Assembly (NCBI RefSeq): GCF_019112545.1
Contig: NW_025064890.1
Location: 1,431,993-1,495,992 of the forward strand
Origin: Guyanagaster necrorhizus
Taxonomy: Eukaryota; Basidiomycota; Agaricomycetes; Agaricales; Physalacriaceae
Length of the DNA: 64,000 bases
Reading direction: 5' to 3'
Part shown: positions 23,142 to 33,855 of the stretch, piece after piece
Layout: every line of letters starts with the position of its first letter
Position numbering within the stretch: position 1 is the first letter of the stretch
The notes under the pieces: model-generated
What the model saw: the letters and a program-made list of their open reading frames with translations, nothing else
The model's database searches: none
Told to the model about the DNA's origin: nothing
Program-made: the position numbers and the translations under genes

Positions 23142-23430
23142 ATACTGGAATGTGCAGCAAAATGCTTAGTCTTGATTAATAGTAATAGCTTTATAAGAGT
23201 ATTGGCAATCATACTCTCTGTAGAGCAATATATCAGTTTGACTTTTCCTTCCTGTATAATCCAGCAAATGAAATGGAAATTAATATCAATGTGTTTCATG
23301 CAGGAATAGTAACAATAGTCCTGAGTTAGCAATCACTGCTTGATTATCTAAATTGAGCAGTATTAGTGCTTGAGCTATTGATTTGGCATATGGTCTGAAG
23401 ATTTCTGAGATGAATATGTGCAGTCACAAT
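23142..23430 (-). pseudogene. Ty1/Copia RNase H remnant interrupted by copy 4
   Basis: The minus strand reads LDNQAVIANS, then KHIDINFHFI, then IQEGKVKLIYCSTESMIANT, the conserved end of Copia RNase H (usual forms: TKHIDIRYHFIRE, YCPTEDMVADILTKPL). Only about 95 residues are recognisable, with stops. The downstream part should be left of the nested Gypsy stack. Confidence 0.8.
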
Positions 23431-25135
23431 ATCTTTTTTATTATATGTGTCATTATCACATATTCTGCTTCTACCATTGACAATATGATAATTTCTTGAT
23501 TTTTGCTGCTTCAATAGACAGCTCTCTATATATTAACAATAAGCAGAGTGCATGGCCTAGTGATAGACTAATACCAGAGGGGTTAGACTGCTCAGAAGGT
23601 CTTAGCACTTGGCTCTAAATGTGTCAATACTATTACAAGAAGATATACTAAAAATAAAAAAATATAATCAAAATATGATCAGCACTTCTGATCATATTGA
23701 TCAAGAATGCATATCCATTGATGCACTGATGGGACATGCTTTAAGACAGAGAACTGAGACCTAAAGAAAGATATCTGAATAACTGAGTGTTGAACAGAGA
23801 AATAGAATGATGACAACAAAATAATAAATAGAAAAATACTATTAAAGGGTGAATAGCATGCATAACACTCAGAGACTTGCATGCATAGTTACAGTGTCTT
23901 TGCATGTATGACACTGCAAAAGGCTCCATATTATACTAAGGTATAACACAGACCCATTGAATGAGTTAATTGATGTGTGCTAAACCAGAAATGGCATATA
24001 TAATGAGTCAGATAGAATGTTTAGATGCTGAGAAAGAGAATATAGTCATTATAGCTGACTTCAGACATGAGAAATAACACTGGAGTGGGTCTGGAACATG
24101 CTTCACCAGGAGAATAAGAAAGTGAGCAGACCTGGCTAGATCAGCTAACTAATATCAGATCATAAGAAAATGGCAGGCACTATTCTAATCCAGAACAGAA
24201 TAAGCATGTTGACTGTGATATGCATACAAATAATATCCATAGGATCCAGAACATAGGGTTGTATTAGTAAGTACCACAGCAGAGTATTTAAATACCATAT
24301 TGTATGAGTAGAATAGAAGTTTCTAACCTCTTACAGTTGTAGTATATTAGGCACAGAAAGCCTTACACTCTAGCTCTGGATTTGTGTTTGTAACTTTGAG
24401 CAAGAGAATAGACTTATTATTGATATCATTAAGAGAGATTTGAGAACTGAGTGAGATATAAAAGCTTGTGAGAGACTTGAGTTCAATTTGATAAGAGGTT
24501 TTAGATTGCACTCTAGCCTGAAAATAGGAGTATCTGAAGGGCACTATCTGATGTGTGGCACTACAGGTGGCAGAGGTTCAAATCCTTTGGCCTGTCAGAT
24601 AGTGTTTACTGTATTTTGTGTCTCTGGATTGCATAGGTTTGAATTCTGGGAGTCTATGATCAGTTTGTAAACTTGTGTACAGAGATCTGAGCTCTTTGGC
24701 ACTTGTAGATATGTTTGTGATTGGTTTCTGCTTAGAGTGAGAAGCTTTGAGTCATATATTGTGTATGTTAGAGATTTGAAATTGATCTGAGTGGTGCTTA
24801 GGACCTTTTTGAGAGTTGTGAGATTGTTTTAACATATTATATTGAGCTACAATACTCTTTGCCTTAAGGCCCAGCAACATCTGTTGCTATATCTTGTTTT
24901 GAGTGAAAAGGTTTGAGACTTAGAGAGATCTAGGATGATTATACATGTGCTATTGCTATTTACACACAGTGGATTCATTGAAGAAGACAATTATATCTGC
25001 TGTTACTACTCTTATTGCATTATAATCTTCCCATAAACTAAGAGTATTGTGTGTATGTTGGTGTGAGTGTGATCAGTAGATAGCACTCTGCTGTATCCAT
25101 TTTCACCTTGTGTGCATGCAAGACCTGTTCATCAT
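23431..25135. other. AT-rich, CpG-poor stretch without a recognisable gene
   Basis: No frame longer than about 70 codons and no family motif. It contains one tRNA-like segment (24,542-24,604) and a second B-box-like motif near 24,625-24,645. Probably old, unrecognisable repeats. Confidence 0.6.
24542..24604 (+). repeat. tRNA-like element with a 10-bp closing stem
   Basis: CACTATCTGA (24,542-24,551) pairs exactly with TCAGATAGTG (24,595-24,604). Inside is a pol III B-box-like GGTTCAAATCC. At 63 nt it is too short for a normal anticodon arm. Possibly a SINE head. Confidence 0.4.
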
Positions 25136-25447
25136 TGCTTCAAGGCATATTATTGGAATGCTATATGTATCCATGCACTTGATCTCAATGATCTTGGAGA
25201 GTTTGAGATCTTCAAGCTTGATCTTCTTGAAGCTATGACTATTGTTCATGATGCTTGGGCAAATGTCAGCAGTGAAATAATAGCAAACTGCTAGAAACAC
25301 ACTGGTATAATTTCTGATAATGCATCTGAGTCATAGTCCATCACACCATCTAATGATTTCTAAGGCACCTCACTTCTCAAGTCTGTATAGAATCTTATTT
25401 GTGACTTTGCCTCAACAGATAAATACATGCTTCCAGAGATCAAACAG
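25136..25447 (+). repeat. Inverted duplicate of the pogo transposase C-terminus (left arm)
   Basis: 312 bp, reverse complement of 25,964-26,275 with only three mismatches that I can count. It encodes AYYWNAICIHALDLNDLG on the plus strand, whereas the parent copy runs on the minus strand. With the 516-bp spacer it could form a long hairpin RNA. Confidence 0.9.
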
Positions 25448-25489
25448 ACATTGCTGATCACCTTGTGAAACACAAAATACCTTCAGCTT

Positions 25490-27340
25490 TCAAATAAGCT
25501 CAAATCCTTCTCTTGTAGTTATCAAGGTCTGTACTTCTTCATTCTTCTCATTCTTCTCATCCTCCTCATCATTGTCAATGACAGTTATTTCCCTATTTTC
25601 TACTGCAATATCATGCTTAACAGCAGCAACAATCTCCTCATCTGTTGGCATCACCTCAAAATCTTCAATATACTCCTCTGCAATAGGTTTAACCATCTCT
25701 TCAATAGTTGGAATGAAACCAAACATGTGATTTTGTTGTTTCAATTTGACAAGATAGTCCTTCAACATTATCTCTGCTATCTTGAGCTGTTGAATGAGGG
25801 CAATCTGGATGGGAGGTGTGTTTATTTTTGACTGTGATGAAAGAGCCAACTGATTGACTGTCTCTAGTGCTTTACCAACATCATTCTCTACATTCATAAC
25901 AGCTATAAGAGCAGGATGCCAGTCAGCATCAGCATATTGGCTTTCAAGCAGATTCTGCAATGCCTGTTTGATCTCTGGAAGCATGTATTTATCTGTTGAG
26001 GCAAAGTCACAAATAAGATTCTATACAGACTTGAGAAGTGAGGTGCCTTAGAAATCATTGGATGGTGTGATGGACTATGACTCAGATGCATTATCAGAAA
26101 TTATACCAGTGTGTTTCTAGCAGTTTGCTATTATTTCACTGCTGACATTTGCCCAAGCATCATGAACAATAGTCATAGCTTCAAGAAGATCAAGCTTGAA
26201 GATCTCAAACTCTCCAAGATCATTGAGATCAAGTGCATGGATACATATAGTATTCTAATAATATGCCTTGAAGCAGCAGATAGTACCAGCATTGAGCAGC
26301 TGGACATATAGAGTCATGTTGGACTTGAAAAACTCCAGCTTTGTGTTATAGAGTGTATAAGCAATGAAATGCTCTCAAAAGTTGTCCAAGATCAACAGAA
26401 TCTGCCACATCTCCTTCTTCATCTTTAAATCAAACATCTTCACCCACTCTGTAAATAGTTTGCTCATCATTCAGGCCTTCTGATTATTCTAATAATAGAA
26501 TTCTATTGCTGTGAGACTCTTTTTCTTAAAACACTATAGTTGCTTTGACTTTTCAATAAAAACAACTGGCATCTGCTCACCTCTATCTGCATTCATAGCA
26601 AAACACATAGTGATACAGAACTTGTCCTGTTTCCATCCACTCATAGGACCAAATGCCAAGATACAATCTGGAATGGCAAAGATGATAAGACTGGATTCAT
26701 CAATATACCATCTGTCCTGCATCACATATTTCACCATAATGCTGTGAAGATGCACATGTTCTTTTTCCACTACTACCATATCTACTGAGCCTGCTTCTCT
26801 ATGCCACTGAACCTTCTGAATCTTTCATGCCTTGCAGAATGATCTCAACCATCTCTCTCCTTTCAAACACTAATCTTCTGAAATATCTATTAGATTTTCA
26901 ATCTAATTTTACTTCTCTATCAGCATTGCATTAGTCACAGTCTCATCTTAGAGCTGCATATTCTGATACCAGGATGCAACAGTATACTCCACTTCAGATC
27001 AGATGATAATGTAAAACTTTTTGAATGATAGTGCATTAGGGTTCTCATTTGTATGCTGTTTGATTTCTGTATGAGATGCTAGTTTCCATGAAAGATTTGG
27101 TTGGATAAAGAGCAGTGCACCTTTCTTTTTGTTTGTAAAATGTGTCACAATGTCAGCATGTCAATGGAAAGGATAATCATCAACATGTTTGAATACTATG
27201 AGCCAGTCTTCTGTTGTGAGGTGTGAGTGGGAGATCTGCTTTGGAGGCTGAGCCAATGATATGTATATCAGGACTTTCTTCTTCTGTTTTGTGTGCTCAT
27301 ATGGATTTTCAGGTTTAGCATGTGGTTTTTGCATTAGTTT
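25490..27340 (-). pseudogene. Pogo-like (DDE_1 family) transposase, decayed
   Basis: Cut-and-paste DNA transposase of the pogo/Tigger/CENP-B-like group. The minus strand reads from MQKPHAKPENPYEHTKQKKK (about 27,335) through a DNA-binding part to the catalytic domain: DRWYIDESSLIIF (usual form: WNMDETG), GWKQDKFCITMCFAMNADRGE, LLILDNF, then LNAGTICCFKAYY (usual form: LDAGIIASFKAHY) and IIANCxKHTGI. The C-terminal 164 residues (25,490-25,984) are open and end in an acidic Asp/Glu stretch. Other parts have stops. CpG is nearly absent. I could not define its terminal inverted repeats. Confidence 0.82.
25964..26275 (-). repeat. Right arm of the 312-bp inverted repeat
   Basis: Original copy, lying within the transposase C-terminal coding part. 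Pairs with 25,136-25,447. Both arms share the same internal stops, so duplication followed much of the decay. Confidence 0.9.
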
Positions 27341-27480
27341 AGAAGATATATTTATAGAGATATAGGCTGCACTACTTTACAATAATTTTTTTTTGTGTTT
27401 GTCATAGTTTATATAAATTATGTTCTTCATTGTTCTAATATATGCATAATATCATATTGGCTTACTATAATTTTGGATCT

Positions 27481-27812
27481 TTTTTTTTTTTTTGTCCTCA
27501 GCATTTGATTAACTGCAACAAGTAAGCTAACTACTAAGATGCAGTGGAGGTACAGGGCCTCAGGATCCTCTTTCCCTCTTGTTCCAGTCCCTCCATTCTT
27601 CCTTCTGAGTTCTCCAGGTGTTTTGGCATGTAGTGTGGAGTAGAGTAACAGACATGTATGGTATTTTGTGCCCTTGTGGTGGGCTAATTGGTTCATTTGA
27701 TCCTGTGGTTGGCTGAAGCCTGGGGTGTTTTGTGAGCATGTCTTGGGTGCTGGCTGTGCTGGATATGGTCTATGGTGTGGTGGGTGCACAGCAGTTATCC
27801 ATGCTCATCTTC
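27481..27812 (-). mobile_element. Poly(A) retroposon of 332 bp with a 12-bp target-site duplication
   Basis: Starts with a run of 13 T (the poly(A) tail on the minus strand) and is flanked by AATTTTGGATCT at 27,469-27,480 and 27,813-27,824. A tail plus a long duplication is the signature of target-primed reverse transcription by a LINE machinery. The body has no convincing protein and no clear tRNA or 5S head. A SINE or a processed transcript is possible. The 120-aa ORF across it continues into flanking DNA, so it is not a gene. Confidence 0.8.
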
Positions 27813-27824
27813 AATTTTGGATCT

Positions 27825-28160
27825 GACAATGTATATTCTTAACTAAAACTATATATATTATATGATATGCATTTCTGCCTATTTTTCTGCTCTCCAACTG
27901 CATTCCAGTCCAATCTGTATACAACATCAGAACTATGCATTTTGACATTATGCATTGTGAGATAGTCAACTGTATCTCTACAAGTATTCTAGTAAGTTCT
28001 ACTGTTGTCTCATAATTATAGCTAAGTACATAATATAGAATCTTTGAGTATCAATATGACTTTATATGCATAGGTAAAGTCAGTTCACCAGTATAATTTT
28101 GGTGCATTGGCTTGTTTGGCTAACAAATCAGAGAGGAAATGGTAATGAAGAAATTGTCAT
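27825..28160. other. CpG-poor stretch with no recognised gene
   Basis: AT-rich sequence between the retroposon and a Gypsy fragment. I see no motif or frame of note. Confidence 0.5.
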
Positions 28161-28164
28161 TCTC

Positions 28165-29900
28165 AAGCCAGAGTTATTCTATATAAATGTAGTGATTTTT
28201 CCCATAGCCTTATAAACCCTGAAGAAGGTTTACAGAGAGAAGAAGTCAGTGAAGGAGATGGTACAGCTGGCACTTGATAAGAAGGAGAATGGATGGACTC
28301 TTGAAAAGGAGGTGTGCTATTTTTATGACTGACTGTACATTCCTGCCAACAAAAAGCTATATGAGAAATCATTGTAATATACTATGATCATGCAATGGCA
28401 GATCATCCAGAAATTGCTAAGACACAAGAATTAGTCACATGCAATTATTGGTAGCCTAATCTCAGGCAGTCAGTGGAAGCATATGTCAAAGGATGCAAGA
28501 CATGTTGGAGGGTGAAACCAAACACTCAGCAGCAAGCAGCACCACTACACCTCAATGAAATCCCTTCTGATAAGTGGAAAATAATCTCAGTCAACATAAT
28601 AGAGCCTCTTTCTGAGTCCAAGGGGTATGATGCTGTCTCAGCAGTGGTAGATCAATTTTTCAAAGAATTAATTCTGATTGTGACAAACACAAATTTAAAT
28701 GCTGAGGGCTGAGCATGTTTATTCTGAGATCATGTATACACCCATCATGGACTTCCTAACAAGATAATCTCAGATTGTGGCTCACAGTTCATATTGCAGT
28801 TTATCAAAGAACTTTACAAGTTGCTCAAAGTCACTGGAAATCTCTCCACAGCATATTATCCTCAGACTGATAGACAGACAGAGTGAGTCAATCAAAAAAT
28901 TGAAAAGTACCTCAGGATTTTCATAAACCACCAATAAGATGACTGGGTGAAGTGGCTCCCAATAGTAGAATTTGCTTATAATAATTATGAAAATTCCTCA
29001 ACAGACTATAGCCTATTCTATGTAAACACTGGAATCCATCTGAATACTGGAATAAACCCCTCACAAAGGGAAAGCTAAGTACCCTGAACAAAGAACTTTA
29101 GCACAGAGATAAAGAAAATTCATGATGAGGCTGAACATGTATTACACAAGACAGTAGAGTCTATGAAGAGACAGTATGATAAGGGAAGGACATTGGCAAG
29201 AGACTCTCAGCTAAGTGACATGGTTATGCTTAACATGAAGAATCTAAAGACAGACAGAAAGATGAAGAAGTTGGATAACAAGTTCAAAGGTCCCTTCAAG
29301 ATTGTGAAGAAAATAGGCAATAGAGCATATGAATTAGCTATCTCAAAGACATGGAAAATTCATCCTGTCTTTAACAAAACCCTCCTTAAACTGTTCTAAA
29401 CAGCAGAGTTTTCCAATCAGAGAGTGCCACCACCACTCAAACCAATAGTCATAGATGATGATAAATATGAGATTGATGTGATTCTTAATGATAAAATTCA
29501 TTATCAAAAACAATGGTTTCTTGTCTATTTCAAGGGATATGATAATGAGGAGAACTAATAATATGCTAAAAAGAATCTCCCACATGCAAAAAGGCTCATT
29601 GCAAAGTACTGTGCACCACAAAACCCACTTGCTGCAATGAACAATGTCAGGCTTGGATGACTGATGTTTGACAAGCCAGACTACATCAGAACTCAAAAGC
29701 TCTTCTTTGAACTCAAACAACACCCATTCAAAGCCAAGAAGCTTTACATGTGAAAAGACACCAATGAAATCAAAGTAGAGACACTCATAGTCCAATTATT
29801 TTCCTTAGACCAGACATGCAACATCTCAGTAGGGATCAATAGGAAAGACAAAGCTATCACCTTGTTTTCAGAGCTCTTCTGATCAACTGAGGATAATTGC
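28165..29900 (+). pseudogene. pol: Second chromovirus family: integrase and chromodomain fragment
   Basis: 5'-truncated Ty3/Gypsy pol of a family different from copies 1-4. It has the integrase zinc region near 28,380-28,510 (ending KGCKTCWRVKP), the core near 28,555-29,000 (PLSESKGYDAVSAVVDQF, IISDCGSQF, AYYPQTDRQTE), then NKFKGPFKIVKKIGNRAYEL (29,277-29,336) and a chromodomain-like QWFLVYFKGYDNEEN near 29,510. About 100 further codons follow (KPDYIRTQKLFFELKQ) before the LTR, an extra tail I cannot assign. Stops and lost CpG show decay. Confidence 0.82.
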
Positions 29901-29916
29901 CTTGAAGAGAAGGTAA

Positions 29917-30139
29917 TGTTATGATTTTAGCCTCTAAATTGTGCCTAGCTGCCTTGGCTTGTGGCTTAATCAGAGACTGATCATGCTCAGCTGTCTTGGC
30001 TGGGTTTGAGGCACTGAGACACATTTCTATACAGTATATAAGTCAGTAGTATACAGAGATATGCTCCAGTCTCAAGCTAAGGTCAATATACTGATCAAAC
30101 TCCTAAACTCTTAGTGTGACTACCACTTCAGTACCAACA
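29917..30139 (+). repeat. Probable 3' LTR of the second chromovirus
   Basis: Starts TGTTATG right after the coding fragment. A TATATAAG box near 30,015 is followed about 33 nt later by AGTCTCAAGCTAAGG, the same layout as the other LTRs. The end at CCAACA (30,139) is a guess from the TG...CA rule. No second LTR is in view to confirm it. Confidence 0.5.
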
Positions 30140-30269
30140 CTGGCAGTCATAGTCTATCAACCTCTATACCTCCCTTCTCTTATCATCATTCTAAATATCA
30201 TTACCCTCATCCTTCTGCTTTACCTTCAGTTAGTGTTGGACTCTGGCTGTTGCAGTGCATTGCATTTGT

Positions 30270-30780
30270 GATTGTTTGATTGTCATCTGACATTAGCCCT
30301 TCCTTCATCAAAGACAGACTCTTTTCAAAAAGGTGTTACCATCCTAATCTCAGGGTCACCAGGCTCTTCCACATGCACAGTCTATGCATTGCATAATCTC
30401 TTTACCATACACCCTCTAGACAGGTGGCCACCACTGTTTGCAGATGCAAATGTCAACCCACTTCATCATAACACCTTCATACAGACTCTCAAAACTCATC
30501 TGACAGTTTTAGACATTGACTTGTTGAAATTCTCTAGTCACAGTTTCTGCCATGGTGCTGCATCCTCTGCTGCTATCATGGGATTTTCCAACTAAGAAAT
30601 TCAGCTCTTATGATGTTAATGCAGCAATGCATACAAGCTATATATTGATGTTCCCTATGATTGCATCATCCACCTGTCTACTAGACTTCATATGGCTATG
30701 CCTCATACTCCTTCTTCCAATCTGCTGGATCTCCATATCATACCCATGGTGGCTTGAGCATGGCTTCCCTTTGGGGGCCC
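30270..30780 (+). pseudogene. Tyrosine recombinase fragment, decayed
   Basis: Resembles fungal tyrosine recombinases (DNA breaking-rejoining fold; Crypton-like mobile elements or related genes). It reads LALPSSKTDSFQKGVTILIS, then SHSFCHGAASSAAIMGFSN-stop, and beyond the stop in the same register EIQL...NAAMHTSYIL..VPYDC. The usual motif is HSFRRGAASSAA with EIQLLGRW: both Arg codons are changed, consistent with CGC to TGC and CGT to CAT. Catalytically dead. Confidence 0.7.
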
Positions 30781-30956
30781 GCATGAGAGAGCTGTGGCAA
30801 CCAAACAATGTTTGTTTGACCCCAACCTCTCACATCCATGTCATGCAACTCCAGTCTCTCCAATCCATCATTGACATCCAGCCTCTCCTCTCAAACTCAA
30901 GCAGGCATAGACAAGACATGTTTAGCAAGATTGACTTAGGCTGCTGTCTGGCTTAT

Positions 30957-30957
30957 T
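30957..30957. other. Sharp boundary of the CpG-depleted block
   Basis: From 5,172 to about 30,956 CG dinucleotides are rare; from 30,957 (TTCGGAGGGAGCGCCGG) they are at ordinary genic density. The change takes place within a few tens of bases. Confidence 0.75.
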
Positions 30958-31112
30958 CGGAGGGAGCGCCGGTTTAGACACGTTGTCGTCATGGTCACAC
31001 TATACGTCACTCACTCTCTTCCCTAATTATCAGTTTCTTGCCTGCGTATCCGGCGATGAAAATTATCATCCCTCGCTACAACAAGCCTTTGAACACATCT
31101 CTCAGACAAGCG

Positions 31113-31177
31113 CCCTGTGTGGTGTATCGATTAGTATACATGCACGTCTCCGCTAGGTTCGACTCCCAGCTACAGGG
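31113..31177 (+). repeat. tRNA-like segment 1 (copy 1)
   Basis: CCCTG/CAGGG closing stem, a D-arm-like GTGT...ATAC, and a T-arm-like CTAGGTTCGACTCCCAG. 65 nt. Only about 13 nt lie between the D- and T-arm equivalents, too few for an anticodon arm. Confidence 0.45.
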
Positions 31178-31790
31178 TTTAGGATGGTATCAATGTTTCT
31201 TTTTGCAAATCCATATCCTTCTCATGTTCACAGTTCATGCCGCTCACGTATAATTGAATTGGATGTAGCGCAGGCCGCTCATGACTTCTGTTATACTCCT
31301 AGCCCTAGGTCCTGCTTCAACATCGGCTTTGATGAGTAGAATCGAGTACTGCCCACCCACTCAGGAAACATTGCTTGTTTGGAATTGTTCTTTTTTCGTC
31401 AGTTTGTTTGCGGACTTGAACCCGGGGCCATTGAAAAGAGCGCGTGTTTCTGTCATGGTGGTTGCTGCCTTCTATCGCTGTGTATATCAATGAGCTCAAT
31501 CAGGTTCGTTAGCACGTTTCCAATGTCCAAGGGACTTGTTACCAGCAGGCACATGAACATAGCTAGCCCATGCAGGCGGTACTCGTTAAATCAAAATAAT
31601 GAAGCTGTAACCATATTGTTAGCATTACCGGCATTGCGAGAACATGACAAGCGTACATCTCCCTGTTCCTTCTCCTAGACTCTGTCCTCTGGTAACCCAT
31701 AACAGTCATATTTAAATAACCCTTCTTCACCCCACTGACGCAGTCATTCTTCAACTGCACTATATATCTAATCCCTCACCAGAAGTTCAT

Positions 31791-31850
31791 CTCTGCAGTA
31801 GTACATCTGTCACTGCAATGTACTATGCTGGGTTCAACTCCCAGTCAGAG
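31791..31850 (+). repeat. tRNA-like segment 2 (copy 1)
   Basis: CTCTG/CAGAG closing stem, D-arm-like TAGT...ACTG, and a perfect T-arm CTGGG-TTCAACT-CCCAG. About 60 nt, no anticodon arm. Confidence 0.45.
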
Positions 31851-31996
31851 AGTAGAGCAAGGAGTGGCTAGATTATCTTTTTAAATTCCTTTCAGTAGAC
31901 ATCCTCAAACCTGAATCAATCTTCCCCACACCAGCTGGTACCCACAATTTTTCGTGAAGCTCGCGAATAAACTTGTTCGTCTGATGTCTAATATGC

Positions 31997-33855
31997 TAAT
32001 TTTGGTCTTTAATTTTGTCTGCGCATTTTCAAAGACTCCTAGTCAGATGCTGGCATTCCGTTTCCTGGCTGGTATTGGCGGAAGTGCACCGCTGGCCGTG
32101 CGTATGCGAGCCACAATAGGCGAGCCGTACCTAGTTAATTCTAATTAGCTCGGTGGGGGAGTCATTAACGATTGCTGGAGCGTCAAGGAACGTGGTCGGG
32201 CAGTGACTTTATATGCCCTGGCGCCTCTCTTGGGTCCAATCATTGGGCCGATCGCTGGCGCATGGATTGCCATGAAGACGACGTGGAAATGAATTGTGAG
32301 CATCACCTTTATCCCTAGATTTTTTTCCAGTCATTACTTTTCTCCAGTTCTGGTCTATATCCATCGCTACTGTCTTCGTCCAAGCCATCTCTTTCTTTTG
32401 GCTCAAAGAGAGTAAGCGCGATGCCCAAGTAGCTATATCTCACTCAGATTGTTGCCACTGGCCTTTGCGCCCCATTTACTGGCTCGAAAAGCAAGGAAGC
32501 TGCAAAATGCTAGCAGCGGGGAAGGGAATGTCAGATATATTACGAGACATCAACAGAATCCAATCAAGTACACGATGACTGACACCCGGGAATTACTTCT
32601 GACCTCTATCTTACTGGGCCTCTCGTCCAAAAGCTTCTACTCTACCCGGTCGTTTTACTTCTAACCGAACCTACGGCCCAGCTACTAGGAATATATCTAG
32701 CCTATATGTAAGGTGTATGTCATCGTCTGTCATAATATGCTAATTATTTCATCGATTGTCTTCAGATACGGTAGGACATTGCGGGAGAACGTTTCGTTTA
32801 ATTGCTTACTGACTCCTCTTGATTATCTAGGGCTGGTCTATCGTATGCTCTACCTTCTCACTTTCTGGGACATCTCTCTCACCGTGTTTACAGTGATACT
32901 GACGTCGATCCCTGATATATACGTCGTTGTATATCACGAGAGTATCGGAATTGCAGGATTGCATTACATCGCCTTTGGAATTGGCCTTTACAGTGGAGCG
33001 CAAATCACGAATGCGATCCTGGATGGACTGTATCTCCGCCTCAGCGCTCACTACGGGACCGAAGGCCGTCCTGAATTTCGAATTCGCAAGTGTCGTCCGT
33101 TACTATGTACATCATTGTTACTTACGAGCAACTGTGAAGCCATTATGCTGCCCGCCACCCTGTTCGTGCCTATAGGATTGTTCATTACAGGTGCGTCAGG
33201 GCAGAAGCTTTGCACTCTGTACGACGTTATGGGGATATTTCATTTCCAGGATGGACTGTGTCAAGCGGAGTGCACTGGATTGTCCCAGATATTGTGAGTG
33301 TCTTTGCCCGTGAGAACTTCAAAAGCTTACAGCGCCCTGAGCAGGGACTTGTTATCACCGGGTGAAGATTTATTTTACTGACGGTTGTAAGAGACTGAAA
33401 CCTGATTCTTATCTACAAATAGAATGGGCATCGCCGTGAACTGGCAAGCGATACAAACATATATCATCGATACCTACACCGTTCATGCAGCACCAGGTAA
33501 GTCAATGGCCTGTACAAGTACTGATGCCGACCTAACCAATTATACAGCTCTCGGAGGGCTCTATTTGCTTCGCTAGCTCGTCGGTTTTGCCTTGCCATTA
33601 GGCTCTCCTAGCTTGTCAACGATCATGATCTTTCGTACTTTTTCCCGATACCGAGCTCCGAACGTAGGTACCAGCATTTAGGGTATGGGAAAGGAAACAC
33701 CATACTAGCTAATTACACTTTGGGCCTGGAATTCCCGATGTAAGTCCTCGCTCCAATCAGGCTCATTCTCAGATTCATCGCGCAAGCTAGGGTCTTGATT
33801 TTCTGGTTTTGGGGGACCGTTCCACGTGGAAAAAGTGCAACGGCTATCCATAGTT
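31997..33855 (+). pseudogene. MFS transporter (multidrug/polyamine type), decayed
   Basis: Major facilitator proton antiporter remnant, 12-span DHA1-like family by similarity. Readable pieces in order: FNFVCAFSKTPSQMLAFRFL, then GGGVIND and ERGRAVTLYALAPLLGPIIG and GAWIAMKTTWK, PHLLARKARKL, ESIGIAGLHYIAFGIGLYSG, RPEFRI, LFVPIGLF, QTYIIDTY, then LVGFALPLGSP and IFWFWGTVP near the end. Typical short introns still show (for example near 33,490-33,547), but stops (after GEPYLVNSN) and frame breaks kill it. Its N-terminal end is cut off at the repeat boundary. Confidence 0.82.

Larger units (their letters stand above)
30966..31996 (+). repeat. 1-kb direct repeat, copy 1
   Basis: About 1 kb highly similar to 35,453-36,458, from GGTTTAGAC to GATGTCTAAT. 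It carries two tRNA-like segments (31,113-31,177 and 31,791-31,850) and no good ORF. At its right end copy 1 runs into MFS transporter sequence; copy 2 does not. Confidence 0.85.

Noticed and set aside
25490..25984. 164-residue frame as a separate gene
   Set aside because: It continues the transposase C-terminus in order and has the same CpG-poor composition.
27427..27789. 120-residue minus-strand frame as a gene
   Set aside because: It crosses the poly(A) tail and target duplication of a retroposon and has no recognisable domain.
31113..31850. tRNA genes
   Set aside because: T-arms are good, but no anticodon arm fits between D- and T-arms; not functional tRNAs.
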